Shown: positions 23,757 to 31,548 of the stretch, piece after piece
How positions within the stretch are numbered: position 1 is the stretch's first letter
Layout: each line of letters begins with the position of its first letter
Assembly: GCA_964498015.1 (NCBI GenBank)
Contig: CAZCFT010000016.1
Location: 1 to 35,451 of the forward strand
DNA length: 35,451 nucleotides
Direction of reading: 5' to 3'
DNA from: CAWEZN01 sp964498015
Lineage (GTDB): Bacteria > Zixibacteria > MSB-5A5 > GN15 > PGXB01
Program-made: the position numbers and the translations under genes
The notes under the pieces: generated by a model
The model's input: the letters and a program-made list of their open reading frames with translations, nothing else
What the model was told of the DNA's origin: nothing
Database searches by the model: none

Positions 23757-24742
23757 ACTTGAATAAAGAGACCATTCTTTCCGGAATGCAGCCTTCCGGC
23801 GAACTGCATATTGGCAATCTTGAGGGCGCTCTCAAAAACTGGGTGACCCTTCAGGATAGCTATAATATGTACTGCTGTATTGTTGACTGGCATGCCTTAA
23901 CCGGCGATTTTGAAAACACGGCTATTCTGAAAGAGCGGGTATTTCAGCTTGCGGTTGACTATCTTGCCGCCGGACTTAACCCCGAGAAATGCGCCATTTT
24001 CATCCAGTCCGATATTAAGGAACACGCCGAATTGCATCTTCTTTTTTCTATGATTATCACCGTGCCGACTCTGACGCGCCTTCCGACCTATGTCGAGAAG
24101 AAGAAAGAAAAAGGGCTTGATAGCTATGGTTTCCTGGGATATCCGGTTCTACAGGCGGCCGACATTTGCATCTATAATGCCGATAAGGTGCCGGTCGGTA
24201 AAGATCAGGAAAAACATATCTGGCTGGCGGCCGATCTGGCAGAGAGATTTAACACACTCTATGGAGAGACATTCAGAATTCCTCAGGCGCTTTTTACCAA
24301 AGTTCCCGTGATTTTGGGGATTGACGGACGCAAGATGTCCAAGTCCTACGAAAATCATATCAAAATCGCCGAGACTGACGAGGAAACCAGAGCCAAGATT
24401 AAACGGATGTTTACAGATCCGAAAAAGATTCGCAGGGGAGACCCCGGCCATCCCGAAAAATGCCCCGTCTATTTCCTTCATAAAATATATACTAATGACG
24501 CCGAGCATATTATTGCCGGACCTTGCCGCACCGGGGAATTGGGGTGTGTCGATTGTAAGAAAATGGCGGCGGATAATCTAATTGCCGCCTTGAGGCCTAT
24601 CCGCGAAAAAAGAGTTGTTATTGAAAATAATAAAGATTATATCTGGGATGTGCTGAATAATGGCGCAATAAGAGCCAGGGAGCGGGCCGCCGCGGTAATG
24701 GAGAAAGTCCGAACCGCTATGAAAATGGATTATCGCAGATAA
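23753..24742 (+). CDS. trpS: Tryptophanyl-tRNA synthetase
   Basis: The class I synthetase charges tRNA-Trp. The 329-residue protein has the HIGH-type motif HIGN at 19-22, IVDWHALTGDF, GYPVLQAADI and KMSKS at 194-198. The CRTGELGCVDCKK cysteine cluster in the C-terminal half is also typical of one TrpS branch. The start is a GTG at 23753 overlapping the HNH stop; a TTG six bases downstream is an alternative. Length is normal. It lies far from the tryptophan biosynthesis genes and overlaps scpA by one base. Confidence 0.96.
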   Translation: MNLNKETILSGMQPSGELHIGNLEGALKNWVTLQDSYNMYCCIVDWHALTGDFENTAILKERVFQLAVDYLAAGLNPEKCAIFIQSDIKEHAELHLLFSMIITVPTLTRLPTYVEKKKEKGLDSYGFLGYPVLQAADICIYNADKVPVGKDQEKHIWLAADLAERFNTLYGETFRIPQALFTKVPVILGIDGRKMSKSYENHIKIAETDEETRAKIKRMFTDPKKIRRGDPGHPEKCPVYFLHKIYTNDAEHIIAGPCRTGELGCVDCKKMAADNLIAALRPIREKRVVIENNKDYIWDVLNNGAIRARERAAAVMEKVRTAMKMDYRR

Positions 24743-25515
24743 TGAATAATTTGAACGAGAATTATTCTGTCGATTTGGAAGTATTCCAAGGTCCACTCGA
24801 CCTTCTTCTATATCTGATTAAAAAGGATGAAATCGATATCTATGATATCCCGATTGCCAGGGTGACCGAACAATATATGCAGTACATCCAATTGATGAAA
24901 ACTCTCAATCTCGAGTTGGCGGGAGAATATATCCTGATGGCGGCGACTCTTATTCGAATAAAGGCCCGCTTGCTCCTTCCCCATGATGAATGCGATCCCG
25001 AGGAGCTTGATCCTCGCGAGGAGCTGGTTTCAGCGCTTCTGGAATATAAGAAGTTTAAAGAAGCCGGAGAGATTCTCCGCGAGAAGAGAATATTGGAGGA
25101 ACGTCTTTTTGTTCCTCCTGCCGTTGGGGGAAACGGGAATAAAGAGAAAGTAATCCTCTCCGACACTACGACCCTTTTTGACCTTCTGACGGCATTCAAA
25201 CAAGTCATGGAGAAAAGCGGTCAGGAATCTCTCTATACTATCTCGCCCGAGGAATCGAGCATTGAGGATCGCATTCTGAGAATTCTTGGAATCCTGGCTG
25301 AAAGAGAGTCGGTGACCTTTCAGGAGCTATTTGAGGATTTCCCGAGAAAGATCATCGCTATTGCAACATTTCTTGCCATTCTGGAATTGATGAAAATCCA
25401 CAGGATTTCAGTGCGGCAATCGCTTCCTTTTTCAGAGTTGAGAGTATATCGCGGGGATACGTTTAAAGATCATGAACCGGCTCTTGAATTTATGAAAAAA
25501 TTCCACACTATATGA
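24742..25515 (+). CDS. scpA: Segregation and condensation protein A
   Basis: ScpA is the kleisin that joins SMC heads and works with ScpB in chromosome compaction and segregation. The 257-residue protein begins with the family hallmark F-x-GPLDLLLYLIKKDEIDIYDIPIA (residues 15 onward) and has LAGEYILMAATLIRIKARLLLP. The C-terminal winged-helix region contains VTFQELFEDFPRK and the A-T-F-L-A-I-L-E-L run. Its start overlaps the trpS stop (TAATG) and scpB follows after 15 bases. Confidence 0.95.
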   Translation: MNNLNENYSVDLEVFQGPLDLLLYLIKKDEIDIYDIPIARVTEQYMQYIQLMKTLNLELAGEYILMAATLIRIKARLLLPHDECDPEELDPREELVSALLEYKKFKEAGEILREKRILEERLFVPPAVGGNGNKEKVILSDTTTLFDLLTAFKQVMEKSGQESLYTISPEESSIEDRILRILGILAERESVTFQELFEDFPRKIIAIATFLAILELMKIHRISVRQSLPFSELRVYRGDTFKDHEPALEFMKKFHTI

Positions 25516-25530
25516 TGCTGAAAGAGTAAT

Positions 25531-26310
25531 ATGAGCGACAATGGAACACGACTTCCAATAATTGAAGCTTTGATAATGTCGTCTCCGGAACCGTTGCCGG
25601 CCAGGAAAATCGCCGACTTGATTGAAAATGCGACGATTGAGAATATTGATTCGGCCGTGACCTCTCTTAATGAAAAATACGAATCCGGCGCAATGTCCTT
25701 CCGAATTCGCAAGATTGCGGGCGGTTACCAGATTTTTGTAATTGAAGATTATGCCGGGTATGTCGATGAACTTCTCACCCGTCGCAGAAATACCCGCCTG
25801 ACTCGTTCGGCTCTGGACACTCTGGCTATCATCGCCTATCGCCAGCCGGTGACGAAACTTGATATCGAGATGATAAGAGGCGTGGCTTCTGACTCCGTTA
25901 TTCATACTCTCCTTCAGAGGAAGCTCGTGACTCTGGCCGGCCGAGCGCAGACCATGGGGCGACCGCTTTTATACCGTACAACTGAAGAATTTCTTAAATT
26001 TTTTAATCTGAACGCCCTTGAAGACTTGCCCAAAATGGAAGAGATTGAAGAGCTGGTTTCGTCAAGAGAAATCGATTCTCAACCTACTCTCCCGTTCGAG
26101 ACCGCGACTGCAGATTCCGATAAACTTCTCGCCGATAAGACAGATGACGATTCTGCGAAGAATGACGACATGGGAGAGCCCCCGGAGCGAAATGATAATA
26201 ACAATGACAATGACAATGACGGAAAAGAAATATCCAACCTGATCAATTCCGACGAGGAATCGGAAGAGGTGGAGACTTTGCCCGTCCGGCAAAATTTCGA
26301 TGGACCGTAA
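25531..26310 (+). CDS. scpB: Segregation and condensation protein B with acidic C-terminal extension
   Basis: ScpB is the winged-helix dimer that binds ScpA in the SMC complex. Residues 1 to about 175 match the family: IIEALIMSSPEPLP, RIRKIAGGYQIF, LTRSALDTLAIIAYRQPVTKLDIEMIRG and GRPLLYRTTEEFLKFFNL. The protein is 259 residues, about 60 longer than usual. The extra C-terminal part is acidic and asparagine-rich (a run of alternating N and D around 226-232) and probably disordered. The DNA there is a low-complexity GACAATGA repeat. An AAAGAG precedes the ATG. Confidence 0.94.
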   Translation: MSDNGTRLPIIEALIMSSPEPLPARKIADLIENATIENIDSAVTSLNEKYESGAMSFRIRKIAGGYQIFVIEDYAGYVDELLTRRRNTRLTRSALDTLAIIAYRQPVTKLDIEMIRGVASDSVIHTLLQRKLVTLAGRAQTMGRPLLYRTTEEFLKFFNLNALEDLPKMEEIEELVSSREIDSQPTLPFETATADSDKLLADKTDDDSAKNDDMGEPPERNDNNNDNDNDGKEISNLINSDEESEEVETLPVRQNFDGP

Positions 26311-26354
26311 TGCCATGAGTCCTCTATTAATTATTTTCGGATGAATGATAATTC

Positions 26355-27092
26355 ATGAAGGAGTCCGCAAGATTGATTCGGATTAACAAATATCTGTCAA
26401 TTTGCGGGGTCACTTCCCGGCGAGGGGCCGAGCAATTGATAGAAAAGGGGAGAGTCACTGTCAACGATGATACCGCCAACCGTCCGGGAATTATCATTGA
26501 TGAGACAAAAGATATTGTCCGAGTGGATGGCACGACTGTTGCCCCGGTCAAAGAGAAATGCTACATCCTTCTTAATAAACCCAAAATGGTGCTGACCACA
26601 CTGTTCGATCCGTTCAAGAGGAAAACGGTGGCATTCTATGTCCAAAGAGCTCCAGTTCATGTTTACCCGGTGGGGCGGCTCGACTATGATACCGAGGGAG
26701 CGTTGCTTCTCACTAATGACGGTGAGTTGGCCTATCGATTGGCGCATCCAAAATACAGGGTAAAAAAGATCTATTATGCGCTTGTATCCGGGGTCTTCAC
26801 GGCCGACCATGCAAAATTGATCAATAAGGGAATAGCCCTTGAAGACGGACATGTCGGGAGAGGCGAGGTGGAGGTATTGTTTGGTTCCCTGAAGTACTCC
26901 AAGCTTAAAGTCACGCTTACCGAAGGGCACAAAAGAGAGATCAAACAACTGCTGAAAGCAGTGGGGCATCCTGTTCGCGAGTTGTATCGGGTTGAATTTG
27001 CGGGCCTGCGGGTTGACTCCTTGAAGCCGGGGCGCTGGCGTTTCCTCAATCATCTGGAAATTAGAAAGCTGAAAGACCTGGTGGGGTTGTAG
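26355..27092 (+). CDS. rluB: rRNA pseudouridine synthase, RsuA/RluB family
   Basis: The enzyme isomerises uridine to pseudouridine in rRNA. The 245-residue protein has an N-terminal S4 RNA-binding domain (about 8-55, RINKYLSICGVTSRRGAEQLI) and a catalytic domain with YILLNKPKMVLTT, GRLDYDTEGALLLTNDGELA and catalytic Asp110. EGHKREIKQLLKAVGHPV and the C-terminal LKPGRWRFL point to RluB rather than RsuA. The start may be the TTG at 26373 (see 26358). Location next to scpAB is a common arrangement in bacteria. Confidence 0.9.
   Translation: MKESARLIRINKYLSICGVTSRRGAEQLIEKGRVTVNDDTANRPGIIIDETKDIVRVDGTTVAPVKEKCYILLNKPKMVLTTLFDPFKRKTVAFYVQRAPVHVYPVGRLDYDTEGALLLTNDGELAYRLAHPKYRVKKIYYALVSGVFTADHAKLINKGIALEDGHVGRGEVEVLFGSLKYSKLKVTLTEGHKREIKQLLKAVGHPVRELYRVEFAGLRVDSLKPGRWRFLNHLEIRKLKDLVGL
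26358..26363 (+). promoter_or_regulatory. AAGGAG that may define a TTG start for the pseudouridine synthase
   Basis: AAGGAG lies nine bases before a TTG at 26373 that would give a protein starting at MIRINKYLS. The ATG at 26355 has no visible ribosome binding site upstream. Either start leaves the S4 domain intact. Confidence 0.45.
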
Positions 27093-27122
27093 AAAGTTCC
27101 TTCTTATAGTTATCTTTGCCTC

Positions 27123-28076
27123 GTGAATAAATATCTAATATTCCCCCTTTTGACCTGCTTGACGCTTATCTCCTCGTTATTCGCCAGCGACATTATCCAG
27201 CGGCCTCACTTTGTATATCATTTCAATAATCCTGTCTTTGTTAACGCCGCTGATTCGGCGCTGACGGGAGCAAGAGAACGGTTGATCAAGATTCTCAATG
27301 ATTCCCTTGATTACCGTCCAGCCATATATATTCCGGAAAATCCGGCTGATTTCAGAGAAGTGGTCGGAGCCGCTTTCCCCGACTGGGGTGCGGCGGCGGC
27401 TCTTCCTTACCGCCAACTAATCGCCATAAAATCCCCGGCCAGTTTTCCTTTGGGACGATCCCTTAGCGAGCTTCTGCAACATGAATATACTCATCTGGCG
27501 ATGGAGCGCCGGTTATATCACATCCAACCCCCGCGATGGCTTGATGAGGGAATGGCGATGTTTATCTCATCCGAATGGGGCTGGGGAGAAAATATCAATA
27601 TGACCCGCGCCGTCATCTTCAACAGTATGGTTCCGCTTAGAGAAATCGAGGAGTTAAACACTTTCTCAGAAGGGCGGGCGCAAATTGCCTACTCCGAATC
27701 TTATCTGGCGGTGAAATATCTTCTGGACAGTTATGGCCGGGAATCATTTAATTTGTTTCTTGATGAGTTGAAAAAAAATAGACCGGTCGATCAGGCTTTG
27801 ATGACTGCTATCGGCTCCGGGTATGACGGATTTGAAAAAGAATATTTTGAGTACCTCAGAAAAAAATATACTGTTATGACATTTTTCTCCGATACCCTCT
27901 ATTTCTGGCTGGCGCTCGCGATGCTGGTTATAATTGGCTTCATCCTTGGCTTCAGGAAAAAGAAAAGATTCTACAAGAAGTGGGAAGACGAAGATAAATA
28001 TGAGTCCAAAGATTTCGATTATGGCAATTCGGACAATATCGATGAGGAAGACGATGAAGATAAGCCATGGCGCTGA
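27123..28076 (+). CDS. Membrane-anchored gluzincin-type metallopeptidase (peptidase MA-like)
   Basis: A 317-residue protein starting at a GTG. A signal peptide (1-21, ending LFAS) leads to an extracytoplasmic domain with the zinc motif HEYTHLAME (His120, Glu121, His124) and the downstream glutamate Glu142 in RWLDEGMAMF, the layout of peptidase-MA-like gluzincins. A single transmembrane helix (about 260-277) follows, then RKKKRFYKKW and a strongly acidic cytoplasmic tail of about 30 residues. It is thus a periplasmic protease domain tethered by its C terminus. Substrate unknown. The end overlaps the next gene by 23 bp, which suggests co-expression with lipid A/LPS genes. Confidence 0.82.
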   Translation: MNKYLIFPLLTCLTLISSLFASDIIQRPHFVYHFNNPVFVNAADSALTGARERLIKILNDSLDYRPAIYIPENPADFREVVGAAFPDWGAAAALPYRQLIAIKSPASFPLGRSLSELLQHEYTHLAMERRLYHIQPPRWLDEGMAMFISSEWGWGENINMTRAVIFNSMVPLREIEELNTFSEGRAQIAYSESYLAVKYLLDSYGRESFNLFLDELKKNRPVDQALMTAIGSGYDGFEKEYFEYLRKKYTVMTFFSDTLYFWLALAMLVIIGFILGFRKKKRFYKKWEDEDKYESKDFDYGNSDNIDEEDDEDKPWR

Positions 28077-28932
28077 ATATCTCGCCCTCTTGACCATAAC
28101 AAGGCTGGCACAATTGATTCCGGGGCGTCTGGCTGACTGGATGGCCGTCGCATTTGGAATTCTGTCCTATCTCATTCTAACATCAAGGCGAAGAATCGCC
28201 AGGGAAAATCTCAAGCGGGCTTTCAAGGATGAGAAAAATCCGCAAGAAATTGAGAAAATAGTCAGAGAGGTCTTTGTCAACGTTGCCCGGACGGTTGTCG
28301 AATTCGCCCGTCAGCCAGTGATGGAAAAAGATGAAATTCTCAGCATGGTCGCCGCTGATGGGGAGGAATATTTCGCACAGGTTCTTGCGGAAGGGAAGGG
28401 GGCGATGCTTGTGAGCGGGCACTTCGGCAATTGGGAGTTTCTTGGTGGATGGCTCGCCGCAAAAGGGTATCAGGTCGATCTTCTGGTGGGGGAACAACAT
28501 AATAAAAAGGTCGATGATTTATTAATGTCGTTTCGAAAATCATTTGGGGTCGGAATTATTCCGATTGGAGTTGCCAGCCGGCATGTCATGAAATCGCTTC
28601 GTGCCAACCGGATGGTAGCCGTGATTTCCGACCAGCATGCCGCATCGGGCGGCGCGATAGTGCAATTTTTCGACCGTCCCGCCGCCACTCCCAAAGGGCC
28701 GGCCGCCTTTGCGGCCAAAGTGGGATGCCCCATTATCGCCGGATGCTCCCTCCGCGAGGGGTATAAAAAGTACCATCTTACTATATTCCCCCCCATTTAT
28801 CCTCCCAACACTGGAGACAACGAACGAGACATACTGGAAATGACTCAGAGATATACATCATATTTCGAGAATTTTATAAGAAAATATCCGTCGCAATGGA
28901 TGTGGACCCACCGCCGCTGGAAATTGGACTGA
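28054..28932 (+). CDS. Lipid A biosynthesis acyltransferase, LpxL/HtrB family
   Basis: The inner-membrane acyltransferase adds secondary acyl chains to lipid A or a related lipid. From the ATG at 28054, preceded by GAGGA, it is 292 residues. The open frame runs back to 27934, but that part is the peptidase gene in another frame. Seen are an N-terminal hydrophobic segment, RRRIARENLKRAF, the catalytic HX4E motif in SGHFGNWEF (His123, Glu128), and DQHAASGGAIVQFFDRPA followed by GPAAFAAKVGCP, as in LpxL/LpxM. Which acyl chain it adds cannot be told. waaF-like follows after six bases. Confidence 0.9.
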   Translation: MKISHGAEYLALLTITRLAQLIPGRLADWMAVAFGILSYLILTSRRRIARENLKRAFKDEKNPQEIEKIVREVFVNVARTVVEFARQPVMEKDEILSMVAADGEEYFAQVLAEGKGAMLVSGHFGNWEFLGGWLAAKGYQVDLLVGEQHNKKVDDLLMSFRKSFGVGIIPIGVASRHVMKSLRANRMVAVISDQHAASGGAIVQFFDRPAATPKGPAAFAAKVGCPIIAGCSLREGYKKYHLTIFPPIYPPNTGDNERDILEMTQRYTSYFENFIRKYPSQWMWTHRRWKLD

Positions 28933-28938
28933 GTCCTG

Positions 28939-29970
28939 ATGGCTAAATCAATAAAAATGCTCATTCGGCTTCCCAATCATCTCGGCGATTGTCTTATGTC
29001 ACAACCGGCCATTAAGGCATTCGCAGAATCAAATCACGATGATGAAATTCATCTGCTTGGCCCACTCTGGGCAAAACCCATATTTGACGGAATTGAAAGT
29101 TATACTTATTTGCCCCTGGCAGGCAAGGCCCTTCATGGCTCCCGAGCAATCTCAATTCAAGCGCTATTACTCAGAAAATACAAGTTTGACGCAGGTATCC
29201 TGCTGACACCCTCTTTTTCGTCAGCGCTGATACTGTTTCTGGCGGGAGTGAAGAATCGATATGGATATTCCGGCGAGGGGAGGAGCATATTTCTTAACCA
29301 TTCGCTCGCTCCTATCCAGAGTCAAAATATCCATCGTTCCGTAAAATACTTCCGTCTTCTCGAATATCTCGCCGGAAAGAAATTTCCTATTGTAAATCCG
29401 AGCCTCTGTATCAGTCAGCAAAATGCTCAGATAGCGCGACAGATTCTAATTGACGCCGGTATGAGCGCAAATACCCCTTTCATCGTCATTGCCCCACAGG
29501 CGGTAGCCGAATCGCGCCGCTGGGGAAGCGACAATTATGCCGCGCTGTCTCGAAGGATTATTTCCGAAACAAGTTGCTCTATCATACTTCTTGGTACTGC
29601 CGATGAATATCCGGCCGGCGAATCAGTCGCGATTGGGGCGAAAAAAATAATAAATCTCTGTGGAAAAACCAATATTGCAACCGCCGCCGCGGTATTATCT
29701 TTGGCGCGATTGTTTATCGGGAACGATTCCGGACTGGCTCATCTTGCCGCCGCAGTCAATATCCCGCTCGTCGTACTCTCCGGCGCTGGTAACCCCATCG
29801 AAACCTCCCCTCTGTCGGATAAAAAGACAGTCATCATAAAAAGCGAGCTTGAATGTATTTCATGTGTGAAAAATCGATGTCCCCAAAAGGGAGACGATTT
29901 TATGAAATGCATGCGGGAAATTACAATCGATGAGGTCTTCAGCGCGGCGGCGAGACATCTTGGAGTATAA
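28939..29970 (+). CDS. waaF: ADP-heptose:LPS heptosyltransferase, GT9 (WaaF-like)
   Basis: The enzyme adds heptose to the LPS inner core at the cytoplasmic face of the inner membrane. The 343-residue GT-B protein starts with RLPNHLGDCLMSQPAI, the WaaF N-terminal motif with the presumed catalytic Asp17, and has IVIAPQAVAESRRWGSDNYAAL and the ADP-heptose-binding GNDSGLAHLAAAV. A C-terminal cysteine cluster CISCVKNRCPQKGDDFMKCM is common in this subfamily. It forms a small envelope operon with the upstream acyltransferase and metallopeptidase. The choice between WaaF and WaaC rests on motif similarity only. Confidence 0.85.
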   Translation: MAKSIKMLIRLPNHLGDCLMSQPAIKAFAESNHDDEIHLLGPLWAKPIFDGIESYTYLPLAGKALHGSRAISIQALLLRKYKFDAGILLTPSFSSALILFLAGVKNRYGYSGEGRSIFLNHSLAPIQSQNIHRSVKYFRLLEYLAGKKFPIVNPSLCISQQNAQIARQILIDAGMSANTPFIVIAPQAVAESRRWGSDNYAALSRRIISETSCSIILLGTADEYPAGESVAIGAKKIINLCGKTNIATAAAVLSLARLFIGNDSGLAHLAAAVNIPLVVLSGAGNPIETSPLSDKKTVIIKSELECISCVKNRCPQKGDDFMKCMREITIDEVFSAAARHLGV

Positions 29971-30050
29971 TTCCCTTGGATTATCCGAGGTATGACATAT
30001 ATTGATAATATGATTCTATTGATGCGCTCATTCAATCTATAAAGGATTCG

Positions 30051-30055
30051 GGAGG
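30051..30055 (+). promoter_or_regulatory. Ribosome binding site GGAGG for a TTG start
   Basis: GGAGG lies seven bases before TTG at 30063. It decides the start of the FG-GAP protein, as no ATG precedes the signal sequence. Confidence 0.6.
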
Positions 30056-30062
30056 AACTCTT

Positions 30063-31379
30063 TTGTACCGAATATTTCTATTCTTAACCGCTGGCATTTT
30101 GATATTTTATTCAACTGGAAGTGGCGCAACCATCATAAGTTTCGAACCCGGGGTAGAATATGAGGTCGGAAGTGGTCCTCAGTCATTGGTGGCGGTCGAT
30201 CTTGATATGGATAAATATATCGACCTCGCCGTGGTCAGTCAACTTTCTGATCTTATCGCCATTTTCAAGAACAATGGGGATGGAACATTCCTCCATCTGG
30301 CCGATTATGCGGTCGGCTCGACACCTGAGGCGATCGCGGCGGCTGATTTTGACAGTGACGGCGATATTGATCTGGCAGTTGCAAATTATGGCTCCGAGAA
30401 TATTATGATTCTTCTAAACGATGGCGCCGGAGCGTTTACGCTCTTGGATTCTTATCCGGTTTATAATCATGCTTCCGCTATCGCGACCGCCGATCTCGAC
30501 GGCGACAATGATATTGATCTGGCAGTGGCCAATTTTGGAGACGTCGATTCCTCACGAGTGACCATCTTCCTAAATAATGGCAATTCGACTTTCACATTGA
30601 CAGATAGCTATGCCGTAGGCTCGGAGCCACATGCCATTTCAGCCGGCGATTTGGATGACGATGGCGATCTCGACCTCGCAACGGCTAATCATATAGCTAA
30701 CAATATTTCCATCCTGAAGAATAACGGCGACGGCGCTTTTGAGACGGCCGTTGATTACCCCGCGGGAGAAGGTCCGAAATCAATATCGCTGGCGGATATT
30801 GACATGGATAGCAATTTGGATCTGGCGCTCGCCAATCAGGATACGGATAATATCACTGTCCGAAAAAATGCCGGAGACGGCACATTTGCAGAGGGCATTG
30901 AATATATGGTCGGCGGCGGTCCGTCCTCGACCTGCGCGGCTGATATCGACAGTGACGGCCTGCCTGATATAATCTCTGCCAATTGGCTTTCCAACAGCCT
31001 GAGCATCCTGAAAAATATGGCGAGCGGAGGCTTCGATGCTCCTGATTATCTGATAGCCGGAATTGGGCCATATTTTGTGGCATCGGCCGATTTTGATGAG
31101 GACGGAGACTATGATCTGGTGACAACCGAATATAACGCCAAAAAAATAATGGTCCTGGAGAATATCTCATTTACCTGCGGCGACGCCAACACCGATCGAA
31201 AAATCAACGGGCTCGACATAACTTTTCTTATAAATTATCTCTACAGAGGGGGTCCAGAGCCATATCCATGTGATGCCGGAGACGAAAACGGCGATCATGT
31301 TATGAATATTCTTGATGTCACCTATCTGATAAATTTTCTCTATAAGCGTGGACCGGATCCGATCTGTCCTTATACGTGA
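30063..31379 (+). CDS. Secreted FG-GAP/VCBS-repeat protein with C-terminal dockerin
   Basis: A 438-residue exported protein, function unknown. A signal peptide (about 1-22, ending GSGA) precedes seven FG-GAP/VCBS-type repeats of about 45 residues. Each has a calcium-loop-like core such as DFDSDGDIDLAVAN or DLDDDGDLDLATAN followed by I-x-I-x-x-NNGDGTF. They would fold as a single seven-bladed propeller of the integrin alpha kind. The last 66 residues (from CGDANTDRKINGLD) are a dockerin-like pair. It starts at TTG with a good ribosome binding site and ends at a bidirectional terminator facing another dockerin-tailed gene. Confidence 0.85.
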   Translation: MYRIFLFLTAGILIFYSTGSGATIISFEPGVEYEVGSGPQSLVAVDLDMDKYIDLAVVSQLSDLIAIFKNNGDGTFLHLADYAVGSTPEAIAAADFDSDGDIDLAVANYGSENIMILLNDGAGAFTLLDSYPVYNHASAIATADLDGDNDIDLAVANFGDVDSSRVTIFLNNGNSTFTLTDSYAVGSEPHAISAGDLDDDGDLDLATANHIANNISILKNNGDGAFETAVDYPAGEGPKSISLADIDMDSNLDLALANQDTDNITVRKNAGDGTFAEGIEYMVGGGPSSTCAADIDSDGLPDIISANWLSNSLSILKNMASGGFDAPDYLIAGIGPYFVASADFDEDGDYDLVTTEYNAKKIMVLENISFTCGDANTDRKINGLDITFLINYLYRGGPEPYPCDAGDENGDHVMNILDVTYLINFLYKRGPDPICPYT

Positions 31380-31477
31380 CTAACTTCTCTTGACGCCTCG
31401 GGCAGGCGCTGGCTTAATAAATAGACAAGGAAAAGGTCAGAAAATCCCTCTCCTTCGGGACTGACACCGCGATAAAT

Positions 31478-31507
31478 AAAGCCCCCGCCAGACGGCGGGG
31501 GCTTTTT
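31478..31507. terminator. Strong bidirectional intrinsic terminator
   Basis: A perfect 12-bp stem, AAAGCCCCCGCC (31478-31489) and GGCGGGGGCTTT (31494-31505) with loop AGAC, is followed by more T residues on the + strand; on the - strand it is followed by CTTTATTTAT. It lies between two convergent genes and can serve both. Confidence 0.92.
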
Positions 31508-31548
31508 GTTTTGGCTATTGCCTCCTTGTCGCTACAATTTTCAAAAGT

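Noticed and set aside
27934..28053. Upstream extension of the acyltransferase frame
   Set aside because: It is the end of the metallopeptidase gene in another frame; the ATG at 28054 has GAGGA in front.
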